Notes: generated by a model from the letters alone, not told the origin. A DNA stretch of 64,000 bases from JBEVJC01 sp040510375 (GCA_040510375.1 JBEVJC010000010.1:1-64000); one strand, 5' to 3'. Shown: positions 34,325-44,424, counted from the first letter of the stretch. Program-made: numbers and translations.

Positions 34325-35287
34325 CTATTTATCCTGGGTGAAATATTTTCGTAGTAATTGCCTTGCCTTAATTCCCGACTGTTTCAGGTCACTCTCTTTC
34401 CAGTTGCCGGTTGAACTTACTCCTTTTTTCAACACCGAACAGGTTTCGTCCTTATCTGCAACTGACCATGTAATCCAGCTGATCTGGTTTTTCTCACACC
34501 ATTCAATCCACCGGATCCATTCTTCTGCATTTATTGGTCCATCGCCGGTCGCTTCCATACCAGCTGACTCCGAGATGAATATGGGAATGCCTTTTTTCAG
34601 GGCATAATCGCACCTGTCGCGCAGCCCCTGCTTATGTGTTGCTGCGTAATAGTGAACGGTGTACATGATATTGCTGTACCCATTCAGGGGGCTATCGGCA
34701 ACAACATGAATGTTCTGGTCCCAGTGCGGATTACCCACCAGTATAATATTGTCGGGATCAATAACGCGAATGGCATTGATAACTTCAGTTGAATAAGCCT
34801 TTACTTCTTCCCAGCTTTCCTGGTCAGGTTCATTGAATATTTCATAAATAACGTTGGGGTACTTTCCATACTTTGTAGCCATTGCTGTAAAAAAATCTTT
34901 TGCCTCCTTGGTCTGGATATTATGGCTATGCCAGTCAATAATTACATAGATACCTGCATCAATGGCTGCATCCACCACGGCTTCCACTTTTTGTCTGGAA
35001 CCTGCAGGATCTTTCAGGTAACCTCCATCCGGTTCCACGCCCATGGCTGCACGAACCACGGTACATTTCCAGTCGTCTGCCAGCCATTGCACCGCTTCTT
35101 TGTTATAAAATCTGGGCCACCAGTTATGCCAGCCAAAACTCATTCCACGCAGTACTACCGGTTCCTCTTTTTCATTCACCAGCTGAACACCCTTCACCTG
35201 CAACTTTCCGTGCTGGTTTACGGGTTGTGCAGTGGTTGCCACAACAGAGAACAACAAACCTGTCAGAAGTATTAAACGCATAATCAT
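34325..35287 (-). CDS. GH5 (subfamily 2-like) endo-beta-1,4-glucanase
   Basis: Exported protein of 320 residues; signal peptide ends near TTAQ. GH5_2-type blocks are GMSFGWHNWWPRFYN, DDWKCTVVRAAMGVEPDGGY, YVIIDWHSHN, the acid/base Glu153 in YEIFNEPDQ, and the nucleophile Glu240 in IFISESAGM. WITWSVADKDETCSVL is a late conserved block. The natural target is probably a beta-1,4-glucan or glucomannan backbone. It is between the GH26 and CE2 genes with gaps of 24 and 7 bp. Confidence 0.9.
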   Translation of the reverse strand: MIMRLILLTGLLFSVVATTAQPVNQHGKLQVKGVQLVNEKEEPVVLRGMSFGWHNWWPRFYNKEAVQWLADDWKCTVVRAAMGVEPDGGYLKDPAGSRQKVEAVVDAAIDAGIYVIIDWHSHNIQTKEAKDFFTAMATKYGKYPNVIYEIFNEPDQESWEEVKAYSTEVINAIRVIDPDNIILVGNPHWDQNIHVVADSPLNGYSNIMYTVHYYAATHKQGLRDRCDYALKKGIPIFISESAGMEATGDGPINAEEWIRWIEWCEKNQISWITWSVADKDETCSVLKKGVSSTGNWKESDLKQSGIKARQLLRKYFTQDK

Positions 35288-35311
35288 TATTTTTTTAAGT
35301 CCGACCGCATC

Positions 35312-36484
35312 TTATTTTTTATACATCTCCGGCAGATCCACCTCAAACAAGGTAAAGGGATCTTTATAGAATTTCATAAAATCGGGAACACTGACCTGGC
35401 CTGGGAATGGAGCATAATAATGAGTGGGACTTGTCCGGTCATTACGCCAAACAAGAACATAACTCAACTGCATGTCCGGTTCTTTTAGTACTTTCAATAG
35501 CACTTCGGTCCACCAGGTTGTATTCGGTATTGACTCCAGTCCTGTTTCAGTAAATGCAGCCAGTTTACCGGATTTCTTTGCATAGTCCGAAACTATCTTT
35601 AATAGTTTGGTTGCCCTTGTTACATTGTATTTCCCGTCACGACCCATATCTCCATAGTTATCCATGCCTACCAGATCCACCCATTCATCACCCGGATAGC
35701 GGTCTAAAAATTCGGCTTCGCTATTGAACCGGTTATCGGGGGAAAAGGCATATAAAAAATTATGGACACCCACACTGTCGCGCAGGTATTGTACGGTAAA
35801 TTTCCAGAGGCTTATAAACTCGTCCCGGGTACTATGTGATTTACCCCACCAGAACCAGTCACCATCAAATTCGTGATACGGCCGGAAGATCATGGGTACT
35901 GGTTTTCCATCGTTACCTCTTGTTTCCAGCGCCCACTGGCCAATACCCCTCAGTATTTCTTTATACTGTTGATGGGCGCTGCCACCGGGTATTATAAAAC
36001 GTACGGCGGGAAGGGAAACAGAGTCGTTCCAGTAAAAACCACCACCCGAAACCGGATTGGAAAAATGCCAGGCCACGGTTACCACGCCACCCCGGTTGTA
36101 GGTATCAGCTACTGTTTTCCGCAGGTTTTTCTTTTCGTTTTCAATCGCCTCTGCAGGACGCCCCGAGAAGCCACTTACGTCCACACCAATCACGGCAGGA
36201 TGTGAACCGGTAACCGATTTTACATCGCTACGGTTTGTTTCATTTGCCCATCCATGTCCGTACTCGGTTGCATGTTGGTGGCCAAACAATATATGTTGCC
36301 GGGAAAGAACGAGCATGTTGTTGAACAAAATTTTAGTTTCAGCTGTAGCATTTTTGTCGATGGTATTTGTTTCGACCGAAGGGGAGGAGGTTGTTGTTCC
36401 GGCCTGCTTTTGATAATTGCAACCAGTAATTATCATCAAGCCAACTGCAATTGCAAAGCTGGTTAGTTGTGTTACTCCTCTCAT
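35312..36484 (-). CDS. GH26 endo-beta-1,4-mannanase lipoprotein
   Basis: Lipoprotein of 390 residues (lipobox ending at Cys22, MIITGC). GH26 landmarks are ILFGHQHATEYGHGW, HPAVIGVDVSG, TVAWHFSNPVSGG, the acid/base Glu205 in IFRPYHEFDGDWFWWG, and the nucleophile Glu313 in AFTETGLES. The two Glu are 108 residues apart, as in characterised GH26 mannanases. It would cut the backbone of mannan, galactomannan or glucomannan at the surface. It starts a GH26-GH5-CE2 run after a hairpin that separates it from the binding-protein genes. Confidence 0.92.
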   Translation of the reverse strand: MRGVTQLTSFAIAVGLMIITGCNYQKQAGTTTSSPSVETNTIDKNATAETKILFNNMLVLSRQHILFGHQHATEYGHGWANETNRSDVKSVTGSHPAVIGVDVSGFSGRPAEAIENEKKNLRKTVADTYNRGGVVTVAWHFSNPVSGGGFYWNDSVSLPAVRFIIPGGSAHQQYKEILRGIGQWALETRGNDGKPVPMIFRPYHEFDGDWFWWGKSHSTRDEFISLWKFTVQYLRDSVGVHNFLYAFSPDNRFNSEAEFLDRYPGDEWVDLVGMDNYGDMGRDGKYNVTRATKLLKIVSDYAKKSGKLAAFTETGLESIPNTTWWTEVLLKVLKEPDMQLSYVLVWRNDRTSPTHYYAPFPGQVSVPDFMKFYKDPFTLFEVDLPEMYKK

Positions 36485-36556
36485 GTTTTTTTATTCAAAA
36501 AGTTGCAGGAATGCTGGGATGGCCCCGACTATCTGCATTAATGGCAAGGTAAAAAA

Positions 36557-36595
36557 ATAGCCGGTTCATTGACCTTTGATGTATGAACCGGCTAT
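36557..36595 (-). terminator. Strong hairpin between the binding-protein genes and GH26
   Basis: A perfect 13-bp stem, ATAGCCGGTTCAT / ATGAACCGGCTAT, with a 13-nt loop is followed on the minus strand by TTTTTTTA. It lies between the susC-D-SGBP run and the GH26-GH5-CE2 run. No clear promoter was found between it and GH26, so partial read-through is a possibility. Confidence 0.88.
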
Positions 36596-36624
36596 ACGAA
36601 TATAATGTGATTTAAAATATTAAA

Positions 36625-38181
36625 TTATCTCCAGCCTACATGATCAATATGAATTGTTCCTGTGAAACCCACGGCCTGTAGCGTGATACGGGATATGCCC
36701 GCAAATCCGCCCATGCTTTGCAACGTAACGTTGAAAGTTGTCCATTCTCCCCCAACGATAGTTACCTGCGGCTTAAGGCCATTATTGAGATCGTTTGTGA
36801 CAACCTGCAATTTTTTCCCGTCCATACTTGCGTCGGCATAAACTGAAAATTCAAGAATTGTATACCCTGCTGTTGGCATTTCAGTTGGGGCATAAAAAGT
36901 AATACCCTGGTAACCGTTGGCAGCATATACGGCAAGAATTGACTTTGTACCCTGACGTACCACAGCGGTACTGTTGAAGTCATGTGTATCGGTAAAGGAC
37001 CAGTCCTGGAAAGGGTTGTGTAATCCGTCCGTGTATATCGGGAATGTAAAATCTGCTAATGGCGGAAGGCCTCCATTCAATTCAAGTAGTTGCGGAGTTT
37101 CGACCATTATTGTAGAGTTCAGTACTCCCAGCGTGAGTTTACCCTTTAGTGTACCAGCAGGAACAGCAACCACCAGTTCTGTAGCTGACTGGCTGACAAA
37201 GCTGGTTACAGCCGCCGCGGCACCAACAAACGAAACAGATGTAACAAGGTCAAGATTGGTTCCGGTGATAGTCAGATTTGCGCCCGGATCAATTGGGTTA
37301 GGTGCTATTAAAGAAACTTCAGGTAAGGAAACATCCAGGTCCCCGGCAGATTGTGTGGCAACACCGGAAGCCGCTACAAGGGAGATTTTTCCTTTGCTGG
37401 CAGATGCCGGCACCTTTATTACTATTTGTGTAGCTGTCTGGCTGACAAAAACCGTAACAGGAGCTGGAACACCTGTAAACAATACCTGTTTTACAAGATC
37501 AAGGTTGGTACCTGTGATCGTTAAATCTGTCTGGTGTTTAACAGGGTTCGGGGAAATGGAGGTAGCCACCGGTAAAGTAACCGTTAAAGTATCCTCGGTT
37601 CGCACGTCGGACGAATCCGTTCCTGCAAAAAATAAAACAAGTGGACCTGTTTGTGCATCTTCGGGAACAGTTACTACCAATTCATTCATAGATTGGCTCA
37701 CAAATGTAGTTACCACTTTATCACTGTTAAACGTAACACGTCTTACCCAGTTCAGGTACTCGCCCGTAAGGGTAATGTTCCCGCCAGGCCTTGCTTCCAA
37801 AGTCATGGTTGTGATAGTGGAACTTACACTCAGGTTAAACCTTGTCCTGGAAACGATATCCCCCTCGGGCGTTTGCAGGGTAACAAATCCCTCTACAGCA
37901 TTTGCCGGCACTTTTAATAAGATCAGCTCATTGGTCTGTTGGATAAATTCTGCCTGGGCAACTGTGGCACCCTCTCCCGTGAATGATACGGAAGTGACTT
38001 TATCCAGCTGGCTTCCGAAAAACCGGAGGGTATCACCATGTTTGGCACCGGTAGGCCCAAAGTTGATCAGTTGAATTTCTCCTGAACCGTTGTTGTCGTC
38101 TTTTTTACACGATGTAATTATTCCTGTGGAAACTAAAAGGGAAGCCAGCAGGATTAATCGTATACTAGATATTTTAATCAT
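36625..38181 (-). CDS. Surface lipoprotein with four IPT/TIG repeats and a C-terminal binding domain
   Basis: Lipoprotein of 518 residues (lipobox ending at Cys25, GIITSC). Four Ig-like IPT/TIG units of about 85 residues follow (about 35-118, 119-205, 206-288, 289-370). Units 3 and 4 are the most alike (both have DLTITGTNLDLV or NLTITGTNLDLV, and VFVSQTATQIV or SFVSQSATELV). The last ~145 residues form a beta-rich domain (ILEFSVYADASMDGKKLQVV, ISRITLQAVGFTGTIHIDHV) resembling a carbohydrate-binding module. It is fourth in the susC-susD-SGBP run, so it probably projects a binding domain from the cell surface. Confidence 0.85.
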   Translation of the reverse strand: MIKISSIRLILLASLLVSTGIITSCKKDDNNGSGEIQLINFGPTGAKHGDTLRFFGSQLDKVTSVSFTGEGATVAQAEFIQQTNELILLKVPANAVEGFVTLQTPEGDIVSRTRFNLSVSSTITTMTLEARPGGNITLTGEYLNWVRRVTFNSDKVVTTFVSQSMNELVVTVPEDAQTGPLVLFFAGTDSSDVRTEDTLTVTLPVATSISPNPVKHQTDLTITGTNLDLVKQVLFTGVPAPVTVFVSQTATQIVIKVPASASKGKISLVAASGVATQSAGDLDVSLPEVSLIAPNPIDPGANLTITGTNLDLVTSVSFVGAAAAVTSFVSQSATELVVAVPAGTLKGKLTLGVLNSTIMVETPQLLELNGGLPPLADFTFPIYTDGLHNPFQDWSFTDTHDFNSTAVVRQGTKSILAVYAANGYQGITFYAPTEMPTAGYTILEFSVYADASMDGKKLQVVTNDLNNGLKPQVTIVGGEWTTFNVTLQSMGGFAGISRITLQAVGFTGTIHIDHVGWR

Positions 38182-38208
38182 CTTGATATTTTTAGCTAAG
38201 TATTATTA

Positions 38209-39357
38209 TTAATCAATGATTTTTGGAACAACCCTGAAATTGTCAAAGGCGATATCTGCATTTAACTCCCCGGGACCGAATACTAAAATTCGCGACCAGT
38301 ATCCATCGGGATTAACTACCGGTCTTACTCTGTAGCTGGCAATAACATCTTCAAACGGAATGACGATGGTGTTCCATTGGCCTTTCGAGTCGTAAGGAGG
38401 CTGCCAGGTATAATTATCATTGTCCTCTGTAGTCAGGCCCACGTTAATTCTTATGTTGTTTGCATTGTAAGGTTTTAACGTATTGATCTCAAACTTCAGG
38501 TAATAATCTTCTGGTTTGGTAATCGCAGCATCCGGAATATTCTTGCTGTGAGTGGGCATCGATGATGCTGGTCCACCCGCCAGTTCTGGTGAATCCCAGG
38601 TGTAGTTTTTGACCAATTTTGTCATCCTGTAATAATTGCCGTTGATCTTTGAGGGAGCGCCCGGCCCGGGACTGGTAACAAGGTAAGAACCCCACCAGCC
38701 TTCATGCGGATCACCGGTAATAAACATATTTCTGTTGTCCCGGAACCAGAAGTCAGATTCCGTTTCACCGAAATTGGTTTTTATAGTAATGGGTCCTGGC
38801 AATGCGCCGGCAGGAATGCGTACCATAACCTGTTCGTCTTCCACTTCAACAATTTCGCCTGTAACACCGCCTGTAAATGTTACCATTACAGGAGCATAGA
38901 AATAATTTCCCTGGATAGTGGCCACATCACCTTCATTTACATATTCCGAGAGCATGCTGGTTATTGTGGGCTTACTGATTGACACATTAAAGTCATGCAG
39001 TAATTCTTTTCCATTGGAAAAAACAATCCTTATTTTATTGGTAATTGTTTCAGGAATTACGCTGGGAACACTTACCAGAATTGATGTATTGGTAATGTAA
39101 GTGGGGGTTAAGGTTGCCCGCTGGTCGTTGAACCAGATTTCAACCGCCTTGTCGAGGTTTTGACCTATGATTGCTATCAATCTTCCCTGACCGGCTGCCG
39201 CCAGCAAAGAGTCGGAAGATGCAGGATCTGTGACCCGTATATAGTCAACCTTTGGTTCGCCGCCATTAGCGACATCTTCCTTATCGCACGAAGAATAAAT
39301 GCTTACAACAACAAATGCCATAAGCATCATCAGTATTGTTTGTTTCAAATTTTTCAT
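38209..39357 (-). CDS. Surface glycan-binding protein with IPT/TIG domains
   Basis: Lipoprotein of 382 residues (lipobox ending at Cys24, SIYSSC). The N-terminal half has two IPT/TIG units (LIAIIGQNLDKAVEIWFNDQ, ATIQGNYFYAPVMVTFTGG). The C-terminal half has a binding domain of the SGBP type (GWWGSYLVTSPG, YLKFEINTLKPYNANNIRIN, WSRILVFGPGELNADIAFDN). This is the arrangement of the glycan-binding lipoprotein found directly after susD in xyloglucan- and mannan-type loci. It lies 33 bp after susD and 27 bp before the four-repeat IPT protein. Confidence 0.87.
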   Translation of the reverse strand: MKNLKQTILMMLMAFVVVSIYSSCDKEDVANGGEPKVDYIRVTDPASSDSLLAAAGQGRLIAIIGQNLDKAVEIWFNDQRATLTPTYITNTSILVSVPSVIPETITNKIRIVFSNGKELLHDFNVSISKPTITSMLSEYVNEGDVATIQGNYFYAPVMVTFTGGVTGEIVEVEDEQVMVRIPAGALPGPITIKTNFGETESDFWFRDNRNMFITGDPHEGWWGSYLVTSPGPGAPSKINGNYYRMTKLVKNYTWDSPELAGGPASSMPTHSKNIPDAAITKPEDYYLKFEINTLKPYNANNIRINVGLTTEDNDNYTWQPPYDSKGQWNTIVIPFEDVIASYRVRPVVNPDGYWSRILVFGPGELNADIAFDNFRVVPKIID

Positions 39358-39390
39358 ATTAGTAGCTAATAGTTATTAATAAAAGAGCCT

Positions 39391-41109
39391 TTATGGGTAT
39401 TCAACCGCGGGTTCAGCTAACCAGGGTGCCTGTGCCATTTCTGCAGCAGGAATTGGTATCCTGAAGTTTCCGGAATTGGCATTGATCATTCTGGGATTAC
39501 CGCTTGCAGGGGTAGCCCATGGTGTTTTTTTGATGGTCCAGACGGAAGCATTGTTTACATTGTCGGGAGTGACGTAGTAGAAACCTCTGTCCTGGGAATT
39601 TAAGATGCTATATGCCTTATCAGGGTTCCAGTAATGAAGGCTCACCAGGTCGTACCAGGCCATTCCTTCTACTGCAAACTCTTTAAATCTTTCGCTTAGT
39701 ATATTATCCAGCGTAACTGGCAAAGGTGTTCCAGTGGTTGGGTCTGCATAAACAGGAAGTCCTGCCCTTGAACGGATGGCATTAAAATATTGCATCGCGA
39801 GCGGGTCGCTTGTGGAAGCATTGTTACCAAGTGTTGCATCTGCATAAATGAGGTACATTTCTGCCAGTCGCAGCATATAGGTATTGTTCGGGTAACGTTG
39901 TGGTTCCATTGTTGGAAGCCCGATATCCTTACCCTGGCCTACTGTATATTTTTTGATGTTGGCAAAATTCCGTTCTGCATCCAATGTATAGGGAACAATA
40001 TATGGTTTGGTGTCAACGCCACCAACAGTCCGGGTAATTTCAGCATAGGAAAAACCGGGAAGCAGGAAGGTAGCTTTAAGGCGTTGATCAAGTGTACGGC
40101 CCTGTAACATTGTGTCACCCGATGCGGTGAAACCATCGTATTGGCTCAGCATCCACCAGGTAGCTGCTTTATCACCTCCCCAACCTTCTGCACTGATCTC
40201 GCTGCTTGAATTAAAGTGGGATACCGCACCATTACCAAAACCATATCCGGGACCGCCCGGGAGAAATATCCATTGCAATTCGAACAATGATTCCTGGTTA
40301 TTATCGTAGGGATATTTGAACAGGTCGGCATAGTTGGTCATCAGGCTCTTTCCGCTCATCCTGATAACCCTGTCTGCAAAATATTTTGCACTATCAAGGA
40401 AAACCTGGTCCCTGGCCTGGCCAGTGGCTTCTACACCGGCACGGGTTAAATAAAAGCGGGCGAGCATTCCTTCGGCCGACCATCTGTTTACTCTTCCAAC
40501 AGGTGTCTCAGCGGGCAGTAACTCAGCAGCAGCGCGCATTTCATTTGTAAGAAATCTCCAGATGCTTTTAACCGTATTCCTGGTAGTTGTGGGATCGCCC
40601 AGTAACTCGAGGTTGTTGGTAATAATGGGAACCTCACCCCAGTTCATTGTCAATAGTCGATACGCTGCAGCTCTCATAAACCTTGCTTCACCGATAGCAG
40701 TAGACTTGGCCTGTTCTGAAACCTCAGGACCAGCATACCTGTTGATGTTGGCAATAACGAGATTGGATTGGCCCACTACGGTAAACAGTGAAGTCCATGC
40801 CCGCCTGTTTTCTGCGGTAATATCCGTGGTATTAAATTCCACGTTGCCTCTTTCATTGTAGCCCCGGAATGCTGTCCCGGCACGGATATCACCGAAACTG
40901 AAGGCAGGGTTTTCGTTATAATCGAACCAGACGAGGTTGTACAATAACGAAGTAGAAGCAGCAATCTGTTCATCTGTTTTGAAAAAGTTTGCATCTACTA
41001 TTGCATCTGTAGGTGGTTTTTCAAGAAAATCTTTTTTGCAGGAAGACATTACTGCCATCGGAACCACCAATGCCAGCATGTATTTAATTAGTTTATTACT
41101 ATAATTCAT
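39391..41109 (-). CDS. SusD/RagB-family substrate-binding lipoprotein
   Basis: Surface lipoprotein of 572 residues. The lipobox ends at Cys24 (AVMSSC) and is followed by KKDFLEKPPTDAI, the usual opening of the main SusD branch. Further family blocks are GEARFMRAAAYRLLTMNWGE, RWSAEGMLARFYLTRA, YMLRLAEMYLIYADA and RSRAGLPVYADP, ending with SERFKEFAVEGMAWYDLV. It caps the SusC barrel encoded 11 bp upstream. The neighbouring GH26, GH5, CE2 and GH10 genes point to a hemicellulose ligand. Confidence 0.94.
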   Translation of the reverse strand: MNYSNKLIKYMLALVVPMAVMSSCKKDFLEKPPTDAIVDANFFKTDEQIAASTSLLYNLVWFDYNENPAFSFGDIRAGTAFRGYNERGNVEFNTTDITAENRRAWTSLFTVVGQSNLVIANINRYAGPEVSEQAKSTAIGEARFMRAAAYRLLTMNWGEVPIITNNLELLGDPTTTRNTVKSIWRFLTNEMRAAAELLPAETPVGRVNRWSAEGMLARFYLTRAGVEATGQARDQVFLDSAKYFADRVIRMSGKSLMTNYADLFKYPYDNNQESLFELQWIFLPGGPGYGFGNGAVSHFNSSSEISAEGWGGDKAATWWMLSQYDGFTASGDTMLQGRTLDQRLKATFLLPGFSYAEITRTVGGVDTKPYIVPYTLDAERNFANIKKYTVGQGKDIGLPTMEPQRYPNNTYMLRLAEMYLIYADATLGNNASTSDPLAMQYFNAIRSRAGLPVYADPTTGTPLPVTLDNILSERFKEFAVEGMAWYDLVSLHYWNPDKAYSILNSQDRGFYYVTPDNVNNASVWTIKKTPWATPASGNPRMINANSGNFRIPIPAAEMAQAPWLAEPAVEYP

Positions 41110-41120
41110 AGAAGAATGTT

Positions 41121-44100
41121 TTAGAAGTTTACGCCTAAGCTGAAAGTGTAAATAGGGGTTAAAGGATAACGGCCATAGTCGAGACCAATCGCCTGATTGC
41201 CCTGGTTTACAGGTCCGCCTACAGAAGCACCAACTTCCGGATCATAACCGGTGTATTTGGTAAACGTCGCAATGTTCTGGGCACTGATAGTTGCGCGTGC
41301 TCCCCTTACCAGTTTTTGTTTGGAGATAAATGAAGAGGGAATATTGTACGATAAAGAGATGTTCTTTATTCTTACAAACGATCCGTCTTCCACCCAGAAA
41401 CTGTTGATGACATTGTAATTGTTATCATTGGCACGTTGGGCGCCTGTAAGTCGCGGTACATTGTTACCCGGATTCGCAATTGAAACAACACCATCCTTGT
41501 CAACCAGGCGGGCGTAATCCGTTACGCTCAGCATAAGATTCCTGCTGTTATAAAACCTGGTTGCCTTGGAATTCAGCATGGAGGTCATATTAAAAATATC
41601 GTTTCCGAAACTACCGGTGAGCAATACACTTAAATCAAATCCTTTGTATGAAAAAGAGTTGGTAAGTCCCCCGAATAATTTAGGCCATGGATTACCAATA
41701 TAAGTTTCATCATTAAAATCGATTATACCATCGCCATTAATATCGCGGTACTTTACGTCACCCACCCAAACACCTGTAGGGTCTGTAGGAATCCGGTCTC
41801 CGTTATTATCAACCCGCACAGCACTGTGTGATATTTCGTCAACTGACTGGAACAGTCCTTCAGCTATATAACCCCTGAACAGCCATGGTTGCATTCCTAC
41901 AGCTGACCGCTGGGTCCACGACTGGGAATAACTGTCATACCAGGTAGAGGTACGGTCAATAACTGCTGTTTCAGAGTAAAACCTCTTCACCTCTGTTTTA
42001 AAGCTGGAGAGATTAAAGTTGGTTTCCCACTTAAACCTGCCATTATCTACATTCGTTGTATTGATCGTTACACCCCAACCTTTGGTTTGTAACTCGCCGA
42101 TATTAACCCTTGGGTTTCCTACTCCGCCCTGGCCGCTGGTTCCCATGTAAAGGGGCAGGGGATTATCCATCAGGAGGTTGTTGGTATTTTTTATATAATA
42201 ATCTGCTTCAATAGTAATCTTGTTGTTTAACAACCCGATGTTAATACCAACGTTATCGGTCTTGGTTTCTTCCCATTGTAATGCCGGATTACCATACCTG
42301 GCGGGTAAAAAGCCACTTCCAATATCTGAAATACCGGACCTTAACGGAGAGTAAATACCTGTTCCGCCGCCCTGGTTACCAGTCAAACCTGTTTCAAACC
42401 TTAATTTCAGTTCGCTGATAGCAGGAACATGGAAAAATTCCTCCTGTGTAATCCTCCACGCAGCAGAGATGGACGGGAATGACCCCCATTTGTTTTCCGG
42501 ACCAAAGACTGCTGATCCGTCGCGTCTGTATGTACCGGTAACAATATACCTGTTATCATAATTATAGTTGATCCTTCCAAGATATGACTCCATCGCCCAT
42601 GGACCGGAACCACCACCATTTGTACCAGGTGCAGCACCGGCGTTCAGGTCAAAAATGTCGTTGGTAAGGAAACCTGACCTGCTGGCACTAATATTTTTCC
42701 AGTTGGATTCCTGCGCTTCATGGCTAACCATTGCACTCACGTTGTGTTTGCCAAACTGCTTGGTATATTCCAGCAATTGGTTCCAGTTCCAATAAGTGCT
42801 CATTCCGATATTTTCCGACAAAGAAGCGGAAGTATTAATGGCCCAGCCAATTCTATAGGTGGGATTAAAAAACATTGAATTGGTATAACTGATATCAGTA
42901 TTGAAGGATGTCCGGAAGGTAAGACCCCTGGTAATATTTAAACCGAGGTTAAGACCTCCCCAGAACTGACGCCTTCTGTTATTATTGGTACGCAGGTTGG
43001 CGATTGCAATGGGATTAACCGGTGCAAACTGATTGGCTCCATTCACTTCGTCGCCGCCACCCCATGTTCCATTAAGATTCCTGACAGGAACCTGTGGAGT
43101 TAACTGCAAAGCTTCAGATATAATACTCTCAGAGCTGGTAGTCAGTTTTTCTTTGGTCTGGTTAAAGCTGAGGTTGGCACCAAGTGTGATCCATTCCCTT
43201 GGCTTATTGTCAAGGTTGAAACGGAAACCATACCTGTCGAACCCTGATCCGACGGCTACACCACCTTGTTTCAGGTATTCACCAGACATGTAGTAAGTAG
43301 TATTGTTACTGCCGCCACTCATACTCAGCTGGTGTTTATTCATGGCAGCATTATTAAATAACTCGCCCTGCCAATCGGTTCCTGTTCCCAGGATAGATGG
43401 ATCTAAAAACTCAATGGGAGTGGTACCACCAGCCAATGCATGAAACTCATTACGCATCTGGGCATACTGACGCAGGTTCATAACCGGTAATTTCTCCGGT
43501 GGAGTCTGGAGATTGTACTGGTAATTATAGTTAAGTTTTGCTTCCCCGGCCTTACCACGTTTTGTGGTGATCAATAAAACCCCGTTAGTGGCACGGGATC
43601 CATATATCGCCGTGGCTGACGGCCCCTGCAATACCTGAATATCTTCAATATCGGAAGGATTGAGGGATGATAACGGGTTACTGGAGTTGGTGGTTCCTCC
43701 TCCCATTAACTGCACCCCGTCTATTACATACAATGGTTCAGTATTACCGCTAATTGTACTGATACCGCGGATCGCTACCGAAATGCTACCACCAGGCTGA
43801 CCCGAGTTCTGGGTAACATACACACCGGCAGCCCTGCCCTGAATGGCCTGCTCAACAGTCGTGTTCACTGTTTTTTCAATGTCCTTGGCACCGACCGTTG
43901 TTTGCGCAGTAGTGAGGTTGGCCCTGCTGGCCCGCCCATAACCAACTATTACCACATCCGATAGAGTGGTATTGGCAGCCGCTGTAAGGGAAACATCATA
44001 CGTGGTTGAAGTTCCAATCGCCACTTCTTTGGTCTGCATTCCTACATAAGAGATTGTCAGGATCCGGGCATTGGCGGGAATTTCGAGAGTAAAGAATCCA

Positions 44101-44279
44101 ACCACATTGGTAGTGGTTACGGCTTTTGTGTCTCTTACACTGACCGTGGCACCACCCAGGGGACTACCCCGTTCATCGCGAACTATGCCAGTGACGGATC
44201 TTGTTTGAGCGTAAGTAGTGTGGAGAAGGAGGGCGCAGGATATGACCATGAGCACCCTCCTAAAAAGGAGTTTCTTCAT
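41121..44279 (-). CDS. SusC/RagA-family TonB-linked outer membrane protein of the hemicellulose locus
   Basis: TonB-dependent transporter of 1052 residues. The signal peptide (VISCALLLHTTYAQ) leads into a CarboxypepD_reg-like domain (GIVRDERGSPLGGATVSVRD ... YVGM). The plug has NTTLSDVVIVGYGRASRANL, the SusC signature with an RGIS block, and IQVLQGPSATAIYGSRATNG. A 22-stranded-size barrel ends TPIYTFSLGVNF. It opens the minus-strand run and would import oligosaccharides with SusD. Divergent AraC regulators lie on the other side of a 218-bp intergenic region. Confidence 0.94.
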   Translation of the reverse strand: MKKLLFRRVLMVISCALLLHTTYAQTRSVTGIVRDERGSPLGGATVSVRDTKAVTTTNVVGFFTLEIPANARILTISYVGMQTKEVAIGTSTTYDVSLTAAANTTLSDVVIVGYGRASRANLTTAQTTVGAKDIEKTVNTTVEQAIQGRAAGVYVTQNSGQPGGSISVAIRGISTISGNTEPLYVIDGVQLMGGGTTNSSNPLSSLNPSDIEDIQVLQGPSATAIYGSRATNGVLLITTKRGKAGEAKLNYNYQYNLQTPPEKLPVMNLRQYAQMRNEFHALAGGTTPIEFLDPSILGTGTDWQGELFNNAAMNKHQLSMSGGSNNTTYYMSGEYLKQGGVAVGSGFDRYGFRFNLDNKPREWITLGANLSFNQTKEKLTTSSESIISEALQLTPQVPVRNLNGTWGGGDEVNGANQFAPVNPIAIANLRTNNNRRRQFWGGLNLGLNITRGLTFRTSFNTDISYTNSMFFNPTYRIGWAINTSASLSENIGMSTYWNWNQLLEYTKQFGKHNVSAMVSHEAQESNWKNISASRSGFLTNDIFDLNAGAAPGTNGGGSGPWAMESYLGRINYNYDNRYIVTGTYRRDGSAVFGPENKWGSFPSISAAWRITQEEFFHVPAISELKLRFETGLTGNQGGGTGIYSPLRSGISDIGSGFLPARYGNPALQWEETKTDNVGINIGLLNNKITIEADYYIKNTNNLLMDNPLPLYMGTSGQGGVGNPRVNIGELQTKGWGVTINTTNVDNGRFKWETNFNLSSFKTEVKRFYSETAVIDRTSTWYDSYSQSWTQRSAVGMQPWLFRGYIAEGLFQSVDEISHSAVRVDNNGDRIPTDPTGVWVGDVKYRDINGDGIIDFNDETYIGNPWPKLFGGLTNSFSYKGFDLSVLLTGSFGNDIFNMTSMLNSKATRFYNSRNLMLSVTDYARLVDKDGVVSIANPGNNVPRLTGAQRANDNNYNVINSFWVEDGSFVRIKNISLSYNIPSSFISKQKLVRGARATISAQNIATFTKYTGYDPEVGASVGGPVNQGNQAIGLDYGRYPLTPIYTFSLGVNF

Positions 44280-44299
44280 ATAGCGTTAGTTATTTAAAC

Positions 44300-44331
44300 C
44301 AAAACTATCCGACTTTAGTATACGATTTCAA
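44300..44331 (-). promoter_or_regulatory. Promoter of the susC-susD operon
   Basis: On the minus strand, TTG at 44331-44329 and TAGTTTTG at 44307-44300 are 21 nt apart. The second is an exact TAnnTTTG match. The distance to the start codon is about 20 nt. Confidence 0.6.
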
Positions 44332-44416
44332 TATTATTTTATCTTATTTTGGTACTAATTTAGTTTTTCCGGAAAAAATGTAACCGATGTCAATTTTCAG
44401 AACCTTCTGAGATCAA

Positions 44417-44424
44417 TACATTTG
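44417..44424 (+). promoter_or_regulatory. -7 element TACATTTG for the AraC pair
   Basis: TACATTTG is an exact TAnnTTTG match, 73 nt before the AraC start codon. A TTTTC at the -33 position is only a weak match. Confidence 0.45.

Noticed and set aside
36974..38074. Long plus-strand open frame opposite the four-IPT-repeat lipoprotein gene
   Set aside because: It is antisense to a well-supported lipoprotein gene, has no signal or recognisable domain, and its Ser/Thr/Val-rich composition mirrors the repeats on the other strand.
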